DNA from: Adiantum capillus-veneris
Taxonomy: Eukaryota; Streptophyta; Polypodiopsida; Polypodiales; Pteridaceae
DNA: 64,000 bases
Reading direction: 5' to 3'
NCBI GenBank assembly: GCA_014529385.2
Contig: CM043953.1
Coordinates: forward strand, 69,294,372 to 69,358,371
Made by a program: the position numbers and the translations under genes. Below the pieces are notes generated by a model, which saw nothing but the letters and a program-made list of their open reading frames with translations, made no database searches and had not been told where the DNA came from. Positions 10,836 to 22,151 of the stretch are shown here, in pieces (the stretch's first letter is position 1; every line of letters starts with the position of its first letter).

Positions 10836-11157
10836 TTCTTGGAGTGATTACAAGGACCATAGTCCACCCTCTTCACTTGTGTGCATACGAACACTCACAT
10901 ACACCTATGAACATGTGTGTGTGTGTGTGACGCAATGGCCATGCCTTTCTTGGCCGCAACAATGCACGGGTCACACACTAGTGCTTAATTAAATCATGTA
11001 CAACATAAGTTATAGCATGCACTTGCATCGCTTTCCTTGTATGAACATTTGCGAACAATGGAAGTTGACACAAGAGAGATAAAAAGGCCTATTCTATTTG
11101 TAGGATATGTTTCTAGACCTTAGTTTATTTAGAGCTTGGATCTTGAAGCTATGTAAA

Positions 11158-11160
<3 letters not shown>

Positions 11161-11205
<45 letters not shown>

Positions 11206-11229
11206 CCCCCCCCCCCCCCCCCCCCCCCC
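11161..11229. repeat. (CT)21 followed by C27
   Basis: A CT array to 11,202 is followed by an uninterrupted C run to 11,229. ORFs of poly-Ser/Leu-Pro or Gly-Arg/Glu across it are artefacts. Confidence 0.97.
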
Positions 11230-11289
11230 TTTTCCAAAAAAGAAAAGCCATTCATAAATACTTTTAGTGAGAGCTTTGGCAAGGATTAC

Positions 11290-12360
11290 CACTTTTGATC
11301 ATCTCAACTTTGACTTCTCTCTCTCATAAATTATGCAAGAGCCATTGAGAACTACACCTCATCTATGCCCCCCACAACAGCCATAGGCAATACTTAATAT
11401 TCACAATTTGGCAAGCAAGGCTCACTAACTGATTTATAAAATACCAAAATCTTTTTTGTGAAAGCATTGTAAATAGATCACATCATCAAATTTTTTCAAA
11501 TCAAGCATTGTGTTGCTATCATTATCAGTACCTAAGCCAAGGGTTGAAAGACAAGAAATTAGAGATAGTAGGTCTGTACCCATGTCTTTTTTATAGGAAT
11601 CTTGAAAGAGCCCTTGGGTTTAGAGATAATAGGTCATAGTTATAAAATCGGTATATTAGACATATGTTCATGGCATTTTATATAACTTCTCTATTCTTGC
11701 TATGATAGGTAGCAAGAATAGAGAAGGTAGACATATGTTCATGGCATTTTATATAACTTCTCTATTCTTGTTGCAGTAGGTAGCACCGCCATAAAAGGCG
11801 GTTGAAGTCTCACTTGTGACACCTATGATTATAAAACAATCATAGGTGGGTGAAAGCCTCTATTCCAAGTGGGTGAAAGCCTCTATTTTAATAGTGCTTT
11901 AGCCAAATGTCATTATAAAATGTATCATCTAGTAAATGTATCTACTACTAAAAGTAAAGCTAGTGCATTGCATGTCTATACAATACTTATATAGTCTCAC
12001 ATTACATTATAAATATTGATGTAGTAGTATGTGTCTTGAAAGATAGTCATTTCATTTTAATCGATAGTTTTTATGTCCAGGATCATACTGAGAAAAGCTA
12101 GCGTTTTGAACTTTTGTAGTGCACTATTCTAAACTCCATTTTTATCTCCTTCAAAGACAGGTGGTACATGGAAAACAAGGACCCACATGTATAATATTCT
12201 TGCTATAGTTATTGGCTTTCTAAAACAAGCCTTATCTAAGAAGACAATTCACCATGCATTTGCTGTCAAACTCACCGGTCACTTAGACTGATAATTGAGC
12301 TCGCAATGTGGTCACGCATATCCTATTGAGCACTCTGCCAATTTTGACATAGTTGCGTTA
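11290..12360. other. no gene seen
   Basis: AT-rich sequence apart from the hairpin and duplication at 11,657-11,770. No coding or transposon signature recognised. Confidence 0.5.
11657..11770. repeat. 71-bp-offset duplication with a perfect 16-bp hairpin
   Basis: A 43-bp segment (11,657-11,699) is repeated at 11,728-11,770. Between the copies, 11,687-11,702 and 11,710-11,725 form a perfect 16-bp inverted repeat with a 7-nt loop. The duplication may have arisen from that hairpin. Confidence 0.9.
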
Positions 12361-12606
12361 GGAAGTGTTTGTAATCTTATATCTTATACTAAGTATAATG
12401 GGGGAAGGGATTCCGGCTCCCCCCCCCGGACACGTGGTGTATTCTCCGGGCTCCGGCCAGTGCCCCTTTAGAAAGGCAAGACAGCGGCGAATGCACAAAG
12501 ACAGAGAATTTCAGGCGCAGCTTCCTTCACACGCACGGCAACACTGCAACAAATTAGGTGGGGTAAATCTCTCATGAATTCACATTACAAGCGTACTGGG
12601 TTGGAG

Positions 12607-12730
<124 letters not shown>

Positions 12731-12739
12731 CACCCCCCC

Positions 12740-13040
12740 CTCCCCCGTGCTGTGTTAAGATGGCTTCTGCTCACTTATCCTCAGTCTTCACCCCAATATC
12801 AACTTTGTTATTTCAAATCTGCCTCACAGATTCGTGATTTTCTCTTTCCTTCTCTCTCCCTCTCCATTTCTCGATATGGTTACGTTCGGGTTTTCCTCTA
12901 CAGGCTCTTTGCTCCAATGCCTCCTCTTTTGCTGTATGCTTCCACAGCTGCTCATTCGCCGGGAACCTTGGATCAATCCTCACCTCCATTGGTGCCACAA
13001 CTTTGGTCCTGCACACAAAGGACTGCAGCCAACACTACCG
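12740..13040. other. no gene assigned
   Basis: Overlapping open frames occur on both strands (plus 12,752-13,135; minus 12,813-13,016), but none has a recognisable motif. This is the flank into which the minus-strand element at 13,041 was inserted. Confidence 0.4.
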
Positions 13041-13641
13041 TGTGCGCGTATGTCGCACGTGTCAATGCAAGGAACTTGCCGATACACCGTGTGCGAGCCA
13101 CAAATGGCTCCAAGCACACAACAAGCCTAAACTAGTAAGCTCAAAGATGACGATGGTGTGTCACTCACCGCTCTACGCTTGCTTCGTGGAGGATTCCTCG
13201 TCGCGAAGAAGAGGGAGACGCCACTACGCCGCACTCAACCGCCTCACCGCCGTCGTGCCTTCGTAATGCTCGATCGCACACACACTCCCTCTCTCTCCCT
13301 CTCTCCCTCTCTCACTCTCTCACACATACACACACACACACACAAGGAGATGAAGAAGAAGAAGATGGAGATGGAGCAAGAGCACTCTTCAATTGCACAA
13401 ATGAGAGAATGAGTGAATTTTAGGTTTAGTTGACTTTTATATGAGCTCACCCCATTCACAATTGGGCGCACATGCTTAGCCAACTAATCCCTTGAATGTT
13501 CCAGTTAGAGTGCGCCTCTCATCGGCGATCACTCTTACCCTTTTCTTATTGGACCGACAAGCCCGGTAACTGACTCTACCAAGTAAATAATACAACGTCC
13601 GTCGTAAGTGATATGGTTTCCGTGAGCCGTGAGGGTTAGCA
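13041..13641 (-). mobile_element. 3' LTR (601 bp)
   Basis: On minus it runs TGCTAACCC (13,641) to GCGCACA (13,041), matching the TGTTAACCC...GCGCACA LTRs at 28,747 and 33,031. It retains the TATA-like 'atataaaag' (forward 'cttttatat', about 13,434-13,443) and an interrupted pyrimidine/CA microsatellite. The T-to-C change in the third base and other substitutions show it is older than the pair at 28.7/33.0 kb. Confidence 0.9.
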
Positions 13642-13656
13642 TGCCCCATTCTTGAT
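13642..13656 (-). other. polypurine tract
   Basis: Minus strand '...caagaatggggca' directly precedes the LTR start. The homologous tract at 33,018-33,030 reads aggaaggggggca; here it is weaker. Confidence 0.7.
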
Positions 13657-15132
13657 GTAGATTCCGTCCTCGGAAGCTATTGAGTTGAAGCTCGTTTGTC
13701 GAGGTGGAAGAGCATTTGAGATGAATGTCCTTAGCCTTGTTCAGTCACTGCAAAATCAAACAACATTGGCACAGTAATTGCATTCTCATAAGCGATTAAA
13801 AAGCATATGCAGTTTTAGGCAGACAAATTGATTGGTAACAGAATTTTAAACAATTTGTCAGCAATAAACATTAAATTGCAATATAATCAAATGCATAAAC
13901 AGATGTAAAGGTAAAAAATTAAACAAGTCGGGGATCGCTAATTTAACGGTCGAAAGGCACTAGAGATCGACTATTAATACCATGGGTAAGCTTCTTAATT
14001 TTCTCTGGTCAATTAAGTTGTTTAATCGCGAGAGCCAAGTATTTCATGTTCGAGGGCTGACTAGAGGCTATACCTAGAAGACCTTGTAGTTAAGCTACGA
14101 TAAAAGGAATCTCTTATGAAATCATTGCCTGACTGATTACCTTTTCTTTGACCCCCCAAATTAAGTCTTTTCACAGTGATTCAATTTCGATGTGTGTGCT
14201 TATTTTGTATGCCTTGGGTTTTTTGCTTTTCAAGGAAAAGCGCCCACATTGGGAACCTCTAGGGCTCTTGTACCATAGGCGATACATGTGAGTGAAGTAC
14301 CCAATCAAGCTGAGATTTCTCTTCCAGCTATATATTTTGCATTGTGGCACTTTGTTTTTTTGTTTGTTCGTTTTCAGCATTTTAATTTTGTAACTTTGGG
14401 GGGTCATATAACACTGTTACACCTCCCCAGGCTCATCACACTAGTAAACTCCCTTTATAATACTTAAGCTAAAGGTCAATAGGGACTAAGCCCACTAGAA
14501 AGCCCTAGTACATTTCACACAATGCTGCCTAAATTGGATTAAGAACCTAAGTAACCATTGATTATTATGAAGGCATTCCCCATGGTATTAAGAGAAGATC
14601 TCTAACACCTAACTTGGTCAAACTAGCTTAGTCGGACTGCTTGATCTTTAAATCTAGACAAGTGATTATGACAAAAAATTCATTGAATTTAATGTTTGGT
14701 ACTAAGCAAATGCACTGAATATTATGCTACCAATAACAATCAAAGCAGACAAACACATGGATGCAAAAAAGATAAGGGGCAATGCTAATGGACAAGAAAC
14801 ACCTGTTTGTGTTGATTATCGCGCTTGATTTGAAAAGTGGATAAGAGAAAAAGTCCATGAAGGTCCAAATCCTAACCACAGCAACACGTTCCTGTACACA
14901 CTAGGAAACACAAGGAATACCTCTAGGAGGCACATCAGTAGGAAAAAAGAATCTTGGTAATCACTCAACTCTAAAACAGAAACACTCCTATCGTACTAAT
15001 CTTACCTACCCTCCATCACTCGAGTGATGATGGTCAAAGGTGTTTGATAACATAGGTTTCTGTTTCAGTGTACCGAATGCGAATGTGTAAGTCTGGTCAA
15101 TGTTTTGACTTTTATTGTGCATACTCGTTTGT
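13657..15132 (-). other. noncoding 3' tail of the gag element
   Basis: No ORF of note. Read on minus it is colinear with 31,560-33,017 (for example 'ctcgagtgatggagggtaggtaagattag' and the 'gtatttaggt...gttctt' region). That conservation over 1.5 kb of noncoding sequence suggests either a common recent ancestor or a needed cis region such as packaging signals. Confidence 0.75.
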
Positions 15133-15830
15133 TCATTGCTCTTGCTCTTTATTATTTTTGAGTTTTGTGAGTATAAGGCTTATATAGTTTTCTCTTACCT
15201 TAGGTGCCTCATCGAGTTGCAAGGGTGGTAAGGTACTCTCCCAGGATCGAACTTGAAGTGGTTCATCAGGTGATTCTTGAACACTGGGAAGTGTGGATTT
15301 CTTTGTAGCTTTATGGAGGTCCACTATTGTAGGTGGAGGTTGTGGAGAAGCTTTTATCTCTATGGATGCATTACATGAGGAGCTAGAAGCTTCATGGGAC
15401 TCCCCCCTTCCTGAGCTAGGTGGAACAAATCGTTCTTTCTTTGGTACCCAAACTAGCTCTGGAACGGGTGTGTAGCATTCTGTGATTTTTTTCTTTCCGC
15501 GATTGTCGATTTGTTTTGGAGCTACAGGATTGAGCTCACATGGGTCAGGTGACAAGTAAGAACACACTCTACGTTTTGGCACCCAGATTTGATCATTTCC
15601 TTGATAGTAGCCTTGGGCTTTCAATAGTCGTTTAGGAATCCATCGCAACATTTTCTTACTTTTCTTGGAGCGAGTGGGACGTTTCTTACAAGGCTTCTGT
15701 TTTTTAGCACTAGCTATGGTCACTTAAGAAGCTTTAGGGACCCACTTGTATGTTTTCTTTGCTATATGAGGATGAGTCTTGTCGGAAGCTATATGCATTG
15801 CTTGTAGCATATTTAAGGGTACGGGCATTT
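15133..15830 (-). pseudogene. ORF2: basic protein with W-[VI]-P-K repeats
   Basis: The open part (15,723-15,133) predicts 196 residues. Similarity to the plus-strand copy at 30,732-31,397 extends upstream to about 15,830 through one in-frame TAA (the TTA Leu codon of the other copy). Four W-[VI]-P-K motifs are visible (KWVPKAS, RWIPKRLL, IWVPKRR, VWVPKKE), separated by Lys/Arg-rich segments and conserved cysteines (KPCKK, RVCSY, ECY). Such motifs occur in nucleic-acid-binding retroelement proteins, but I do not recognise this as a named domain. It sits where pol would normally be. Its frame differs from gag after a TGA, so expression would need reinitiation, frameshifting or its own message. 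Confidence 0.7.
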
Positions 15831-15854
15831 CATCCCCCTCAGGTGTTATCCATG

Positions 15855-17900
15855 TCAAGCGTCTATGGTTGCTGCTAGGTGGACCCAATCCACATTGTCC
15901 AACTCAGTCATCCCAGGTAGTACATCCATATAAGGAGAATCTTCCCCAACATCAGTGTCCGCTTTACACGTGTAACAATACTGCAATGGGGCCGAGTGAA
16001 CTGTTGTGTCAGATCTATGATCAATTATAAACCTGTTTCCTAGAGGATGTGCTCGACCAGTAACAAGATCCACTCTAATGACAGAATCTTGGAACTGCAG
16101 GTAGACATGGTTTTTAGACCAATCGTGCACCATTTTTGCTTCCCTCATGAAAGGACGTCCTAAGATCATCTCCGATGCCATAGTGTGTTTGGAGAAATCC
16201 ATAACAATGAAGGTAATCCTTATTTTATGTCCAAAGACCTTGATTTTGAGATCTTCTAACATCTCAATAGGTTTAACAATAGACCCATTGGCCATCTTCA
16301 CTACTATGGTTGTGGTCGCGAGGTGAGGTCTTCCCATAGCTTCCCAGCAATTTTTAGTCACAATGCTAACCCGAGCGCCACCATCAAGGATTCCCTTCAT
16401 AGTTAATCCCTTAGTAGTGATTGGTATAGTCGCATTGGATTCATCACCCTCAAAGTATTGTCCCAACTTGTTAACAGGTATTTCTATAACAAGGTTCTCA
16501 TCTAGGTTGGGTTGTGGATCTATGTATTCCTCCTCTATTGGCATCTCCCCAGCTCCATCCATCTGTGCAAATTGTGGTAGCCCAAACTTCAGTTCCCCAT
16601 TGAGGAAGGCTCGAAGAGCTGAGACTAGCTCAGGGTCTTTATATAATTTGGACATGATGGTGGTTCTAACTTCTGAAGACATGAAATCCATCAATTTGGC
16701 AATGTTTAACGGCACCTTTTGGCCTTGAGTCCCTTGACGTGGGGAAGATGGGATCTCCATTTCTTCGATAGGATCAGGTAGTCCCTCTGTAAACATTCTT
16801 TCCATCAAGAAGTGAGTACGCCCACTTTCCCATGACTTTAAGTCACTTTCTTCTTGGATGACATTGGGTATGTCCAAGGGTCTATGGACTTGGTGAGGTT
16901 GTTGTTGCGTAGGGAACACGGTGTCTGTAATCTGGATCTTCCTAGGTGCTGGTTCTAGATCCCTTTGGGTATCTTCTACCAAACTCCTTAATTGCTTCTG
17001 TTTTCTTCGTGTTTTCTTCTTTTTTTGAGATTGGGCAATTGATGCCGTGTCTCTTTCCTCGAGAATATAATTTTGTTTTTGGAGCATCGATCGTGTGAGT
17101 ACGTTTACTGGTACCACGGGTGTACTTGGTGATGGCTCCTCGGTAACTTCAATCAAGTTTAATGGCGTGATCTTCGGTGCATTTGGATTATTTGGACATT
17201 GGGCAATCAAATGATCTATGCCACATCGATTACACATGAGTATTGGCATTGTAGACGTGCTCGCTTGATTGGTTTGCATTAGTGTGGCGTTCTTTTGTAG
17301 CCTAATAGGACACTCGGCTACACGATGTGGACCTCCACACTCATAGCATTGAAGAGGTGGTCTCTTAGCAGTGTAATTGATATTTTGGCCTCTTGCCGCA
17401 AGAGCAGCTACTTGACATACATGTTTGAGTTGTCCCCAATAGTCCTCCATGTAGTATTGTAGACTTTCTTCAAGCACATCCATCCCATAGGAAATATTAG
17501 GATCTATATCTTCCTCACAGCCTTCCAAACAAGCAATAGACGACTCACAACCCACTTGATTCACATAAGTGATTCTCGGATGTGGTGGTTGCGGTCCTAG
17601 CACTGGAGGTGGTAGGGGTGTTGTTTGAACAACATTTTGGGCCCTAGGGACCATGTGTTGTGCTATTTGTTCAAGAGGTGGGGCCAGCATCAATGCAGGC
17701 ACTCGAGGTGTGTCTGTCCATGCTAAGGTTGGTCTATTGGCCATCGTGCGCTTACATACTGTGCAATCCTTAGCTTGATGACCATACCTCCCACATGCAT
17801 TGCAGTTCCCATTGAATTTTACTCTAAAAGTAGGGCATTCACTGGTACTATGCGGTCCATAGCATACTGAGCACCATTGTTGCTCTCTTCTTGGATACAT
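15855..17900 (-). CDS. gag C-terminal part: zinc knuckles and aspartic protease
   Basis: An open frame of 681 residues, uninterrupted despite stops further upstream. Zinc-knuckle-like motifs are CSVCYGPHSTSEC, CNACGRYGHQAKDC, CYECGGPHRVAEC and CNRCGIDHLIAQC. One is canonical CX2CX4HX4C; three are CX2CX3HX4C, the form seen in some plant gypsy gags. The protease follows: ILDGGARVSIV with the catalytic Asp in D-G-G, then MILGRPFMREAK. A middle segment is basic and Gln-rich. After the protease come about 90 residues ending DNVDWVHLAAT, and a stop. No RT follows. The annotated start is only the first Met after an upstream stop; the true gag start is at 20,153. Confidence 0.8.
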   Translation of the reverse strand: MYPRREQQWCSVCYGPHSTSECPTFRVKFNGNCNACGRYGHQAKDCTVCKRTMANRPTLAWTDTPRVPALMLAPPLEQIAQHMVPRAQNVVQTTPLPPPVLGPQPPHPRITYVNQVGCESSIACLEGCEEDIDPNISYGMDVLEESLQYYMEDYWGQLKHVCQVAALAARGQNINYTAKRPPLQCYECGGPHRVAECPIRLQKNATLMQTNQASTSTMPILMCNRCGIDHLIAQCPNNPNAPKITPLNLIEVTEEPSPSTPVVPVNVLTRSMLQKQNYILEERDTASIAQSQKKKKTRRKQKQLRSLVEDTQRDLEPAPRKIQITDTVFPTQQQPHQVHRPLDIPNVIQEESDLKSWESGRTHFLMERMFTEGLPDPIEEMEIPSSPRQGTQGQKVPLNIAKLMDFMSSEVRTTIMSKLYKDPELVSALRAFLNGELKFGLPQFAQMDGAGEMPIEEEYIDPQPNLDENLVIEIPVNKLGQYFEGDESNATIPITTKGLTMKGILDGGARVSIVTKNCWEAMGRPHLATTTIVVKMANGSIVKPIEMLEDLKIKVFGHKIRITFIVMDFSKHTMASEMILGRPFMREAKMVHDWSKNHVYLQFQDSVIRVDLVTGRAHPLGNRFIIDHRSDTTVHSAPLQYCYTCKADTDVGEDSPYMDVLPGMTELDNVDWVHLAATIDA

Positions 17901-18752
17901 ATGATTGTTCTGCGGAGCACAATTGTCTCTAAGACTCTGTTAAATAGCCTTGGTGAGATCTGCTAAAGTCATCTCAGATATCTTTGGCTCCTTAGCAATA
18001 GGCTTTAGGGTCATTGGCTGATGCCCCGATGCTTGTGAGCTAATAGATTTAGACTCAACAGACACTCTTTCTCCTTGAATCATTAAATTATCCTCCAATT
18101 GGATCGCATTGGTGGTGACTGCTTCCCAAGTGGTGATACCTCTAATGACTAGGCCATTGTAGATATCCTCATGTCATAATCCCCTAATGAATCTATCAAG
18201 CAATTGGTTATTGTTGAAGCGCTCATTTGGATTACAACGAGAATTCAAATGCTTCAAGTGACTTATAAAGTCTCTCACCGACTCTCCTTCGTCTTGTTGG
18301 GCTTTTTGGAGCTGAGAGGCTACACCCCAAAGCACTCCCTCTCATATGTATTCTTTCAAGAATAGTCTCCTAAGAGTAGGGTAAATCGTTTTTTCTTCCA
18401 CCCTTAGGGTTCTATACCAATCCCCAGCCTTTCCACTTAAGGTTAGGCTTAAAGCATTGCTCTTATGTAGGTCATTGTGTTCTCCTAGAGAATCGCATAT
18501 TTGTTCAAACACTTCGATATGCTTTCTCACATCCCCGTCTCCACTAAATTTTTGTGTGAGCTTGGCTATTTGTACTGCCTTACTTCTAGGCTCTCTATCA
18601 GGCGCGTAACGCATATTCTCAGCAATAGATCGACCGATAGCTTGAGAAAATGTTGCCAAGTCACCTAAATGAGCAGGCATGGCGCTCCAAAGACTACATG
18701 TGGAGTAGGTATTGGCATTGGGCTTGGCGCATAGGAAGCCCGTGGGTTCCAC
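17901..18752 (-). pseudogene. gag capsid-like region (retrotrans_gag type)
   Basis: Same frame as the 15,855-17,900 ORF, interrupted by three stops (near 18,343, 18,172 and 17,938). The peptide has the retrotransposon gag pattern: a KLTQKFSGDGDV-like start, ALSLTLSGKAGDWYRTL, LRRLFLKEYI, then QDEGESVRDFISHLKHLNSR and NQLLDRFIRGL. This domain assembles the particle core in LTR elements. The stops mean this copy cannot make full-length gag without suppression. Confidence 0.8.
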
Positions 18753-20153
18753 GTTGGGTACGATGTTGTGCCATGTGGTGGTCCATAGTTCATATGGGTG
18801 GCCCTAGGCATAGCAGATGTCGGATGTGACATGCTAATGCTAGCCGGTATAGTCCCATGGAAATAAGAACTTGTGTATTGTGGTTGTGGAGCATACGTAG
18901 TTGAAACAATGGGAGGGGTAGGGACTACATGAGTACGAGGACCCATGGGTGTATACGATTGGTACACACTTGTAGGTACTATTGCAGGCATGGAGCTACC
19001 AGGTAGCGGTGCTTTACTAACAAATGAGGTCCATGGAGTGCTTCTCGGCATACTCATCATTGGGGTAGGCATGGTAGCCGTGGTGTCATCAAGGGAAAGA
19101 TAAGTTAGACTTGGAAAGGTGAAGCTATCACTTGTGGGCTCAGATTGCACTGAGACCCCTGGAGAAACAACATATGGAGGATCCATCGGACTTACCGAGG
19201 GAGTCTCCATTTGCGATAAGGTCGGTTGTTTAGCCTTCCCTATATCCAAGAATCTCATGAGACCCTTTGAAGGCATGTTGATCCCCTTGTTCTGTCTCTC
19301 TAACTCAATGACCCTATGGATGACCTCACAAACTCTTTGTTGTTTATCCTCCACACTAGTAGCGTCCATTGTGGATTGTAGGACATCTAACCAACCCACA
19401 TGATAGGTGTGACCTGTGTATAGGTCGGCCAGAGTCTCTGTTTGTAATTCGTACTCCCAGTTCTCATTTAAGAACACTCCATCTAGGATTGAGGTGCTAG
19501 GGGTGTCCTTTGAGCTAGATGCAATGTTGCTTTCTAGGGGTTTGCCCTTAGCGGTTGCTAAATCAGGAGCACTCGATTGCTCTCTTAGCAAGGATATTGA
19601 CATAGGGGCTTTCTCTTTTAACTCTCTTCATTGCTCCACCTTGCGTAAGCTCTCGACTTCCTTTTCCCTCGCTGCAAGGATATCTCGCTCAACCTCTTGC
19701 ACTTCGGTAAGGCTTCTACCATCGGGTAATATGACCTCAGAGAGAAATAACTCTAAAGAGTCAGGAGGTGCAGTGAATGAAGTATTCACGTGCACTTTCT
19801 CTAACGGTATAGGGTCTACGTTGGTCACGAATGGAGAATTTACTTCCCCACCCCCTCATTTACATCATTAGCTCCATGTTCGGAGCGAGTGGCTCTACTA
19901 AAGGTTTCCTTTAGGCGGCTAAGCACGCTCGGCCCGGATCGAGGACCCATGGCATGCATGTCTTGGCTCGAGCTATCGGGATTAGACATTGAGAAACCCT
20001 CCATGACGCCGTTATGTTTGGGTCTTGGTTTGTACTACCTTGAGTCCCCGCCAAGGGTCCAGAACCTCAAGTAGGTGGATATTGAGAACTCGCGTAAGTC
20101 GAAATTTTCTCTAGTTGCTCCGTCTCTAGCACACGACCAGAGCGCAGATGCAT
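18665..20153 (-). pseudogene. gag N-terminal region
   Basis: It starts at an ATG (20,153 on minus) encoding MHLRSGRVLETEQLEK, which aligns with MNLRSRRVLEHDHIGN at 30,228. Then come GTQGS--QDP and a SRATRSE motif shared with the plus-strand copy. At least one frameshift near 19,870 moves the frame to 19,828-19,628 (charged, EVQEVERDILAAREKEVESL, coiled-coil-like). One stop separates it from 19,603-18,665, which is Pro/Ser/Thr/Met-rich and probably disordered. A second frameshift near 18,700 leads into the capsid-like region. In the 28.7-kb element everything from just after 'VH' here to 'DILPGM' is deleted. Confidence 0.75.
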
Positions 20154-20159
20154 GTGCCT

Positions 20160-20570
20160 TTGGCACCCTACAAACGTCGGCGAATAACCTCGAAGGTTAA
20201 CCGCTTACCTTTTTTAAGCGTCCGTTTTCACTCGTGTTTTTTACGTTTTTAATGTTTTTTAATGTCTGATTTTTTTTAATTAAAGTGTGTGATAGCTCGA
20301 AATGAGCGTATCACTTAGAGGGTCGCTGTGTGCTTTACAACACAATTTACGGGCATCTAACGTTCCGTTGGTCCTCAAAAAATCGATTTTCAACTACGTG
20401 TGAAGCAAAAATTCGTTTTTTTAAAAGGCGACTGAGGCCTAGGCGTGAGCGTGAGCTTGGGCTTGGGTCTGGGAGATATTCCCGATCCCGATCCTACCTT
20501 TAATTTTTTTTAATTTTTTATTTTTAAAGAAAAAAAGAAAAAAGGATAAGGTCGTCGCAGCCTGCGTGAG
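20160..20570 (-). other. 5' leader of the gag element, truncated
   Basis: Read on minus it contains 'ggatcgggatcggga', a 'gcccaagc...' run, 'ttgtaaagcaca.agcgaccctct' and 'acgctcatttcgagctatcacac', in the same order as 29,783-30,100 of the complete copy. The T/A-rich end at 20,500-20,550 corresponds to the A-rich stretch at 29,645-29,700. The expected PBS and 5' LTR are absent. Confidence 0.7.
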
Positions 20571-20639
20571 AGCACACACACACTCTAATTAATACACCTA
20601 CTGTTACACACTAACACACTCTATTAACTCTCACAAATC

Positions 20640-21935
20640 TACTTCCTACTTACTGTCGCTCTGACTGAGCCTCAGCCGACAGTAACTCACGGTAAAAGTC
20701 AGTAGCAACTACACGCATATCCTCGGGCTCACAAGCAATTGACCCATCGGCCTCCTCAACTGAATGACCTTGGCATGCGAGTGCCGAGGTCCCACTGTCT
20801 CAAAAAAAGCCCCAATCACTCTGTCACCCACTTGAGTCCACTGAGATGCCTGTCGGTTAAAGGCAAACTCATGACACCTCTCCTCTGTGCTAGCAAGCTC
20901 CTGTCGAGCCTGTTGTAACTGCTTCTCCAACCATGGACTGTCTAGATGCTGCTCATCTGAGACGCTGCTCCGCCTCTCTCGCTGCAGCCCGACGAGCTAG
21001 AGACTCCTGAAGAAAAAAGTGGTTAAGCTGAGCTAGGCCTGAGGCCACTCTGTCTGCATGTGAAACCTTGCTGTCCATGCCCTCTGTCCAGAGAGCCTCT
21101 ACACTCTCTCTGAGTGCTGAGTCCAACAAGACCCTCTCTGGGATGCGAAGCATCGTGCTCCCACTCCTCTGCCTGTCTGCCACTGTGAGGATCACTGGTG
21201 CATGGTCCGAGAAGGATGTCCCTGCCAGGATCCCCACTGATCCCCCCAAGTCACTGAAGTGGTCACTAGTGTAGAAGCGATCTATCGGCGATAGATTCAC
21301 TCCTCCCACTCTGCGGTCCGATCTAGAGAAGGCAAGACTGTCTGGGGACCTCACAAAACCAGAGTGCTGCCATGTATCCGAGACCCTCAAAGTCATACAC
21401 AACCTCTCCCAAGCTGCCAACTCGACTCTATGCACAGTAGCATGGCTGCCACCAATCCTGTCAGAAGGGTCCTCCAACATGTTGAAGTCCCCTCCTATAC
21501 ACCAATGATCGGCCTACGGCAAAGACTCAACAATCTGTGACCAAAGCTCTGCAGAGCACTCGCCACATTGGGCGCATAGATGTTCAAGAATCCCACAAGG
21601 CCACCCTGAACCTGCATAGTAATCCACTGAGCCCTGCCTGGCACAATAATCCCTCTGCCCACAATGGCCTGCTGCAATGAGTCCGCAATAGTCATACATA
21701 TCCCAGCCTGGATGCCTCCAGGTCCAAAAGCACCTGACCAAAAGGTATCATATCGTCCACGCAAAATCTGACCACATCGCCGAATGCGGCTCTCACACAG
21801 ATGATGCTCTTGAAGCATAAGGAGATCAATCTCTCCTCCCACAAGGCAACGTTGAAGCTCCTGACGCAATCGGCCCCGTTGTCGCTGAAACTGGGGCCCA
21901 CCTAGTCCCTGCACGTTCCATGAGACGATCCTCAT
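20640..21935 (-). pseudogene. LINE (L1-like) ORF2, endonuclease part
   Basis: The frame starts MRIVSWNVQGLGG at 21,935, the usual start of plant L1 ORF2. Apurinic-like endonuclease motifs follow: LMLQEHHL (catalytic Glu), GDFNMLEDPSDR, SPIDRFYTS and SFSDHAPVILTV (Asp-His). A frameshift with an extra stop near 21,490 splits it. From 20,930 to about 20,640 the linker toward RT continues (QWTQVGDRVIGAFFE). The ORF ends at the junction with the gag element, so the RT part is missing here. ORF1 lies upstream at 22,152-23,290 in the same orientation. Confidence 0.85.
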
Positions 21936-22151
21936 GGGGAGCGAGAGAGAACAGATGCCGCCGCAGCAGCAAGACGGGCTATCTTCGAGGCTGGCTTGGA
22001 TGGGGAGTAATCCGCATCCGAGCGTCCTCTAGATAGGCCTGTCACGTGACTGTAGTGAGTGCCTAGCCCAAGCCCAAGCAGAGCGAGCCGTGCGTAAAGC
22101 AACCTCCTCTGTCCAAGAGTCCTCATGAATGTATACATAGCAAGGCAAACA

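Larger units (their letters stand above)
13041..20570 (-). mobile_element. RT-less gag LTR retrotransposon (TR-GAG-like), 5'-truncated
   Basis: In minus-strand order it has a leader (20,570-20,160), gag with N-terminal, capsid-like, zinc-knuckle and aspartic-protease parts (20,153-15,855), a second ORF (about 15,830-15,133), a 1.5-kb noncoding tail, a polypurine tract and a 3' LTR (13,041-13,641). No reverse transcriptase, RNase H or integrase motif occurs anywhere inside. The leader stops at a junction with LINE sequence near 20,570-20,640, so the 5' LTR is missing. LTR, leader, gag ends, ORF2 and tail all match the complete element at 28,747-33,621. The layout fits the known class of non-autonomous LTR elements that carry only GAG (TR-GAG). 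Confidence 0.85.

Noticed and set aside
12752-13266. Possible host gene on plus before the 13-kb LTR
   Set aside because: Several overlapping frames but no recognisable motif, and the right half lies inside the LTR.
16363-16728. Plus-strand ORF opposite the gag-protease frame, and similar shadows at 19,119, 19,416 and 22,728
   Set aside because: The minus frame has zinc-knuckle, protease and DUF4283 motifs; the plus frames have none.
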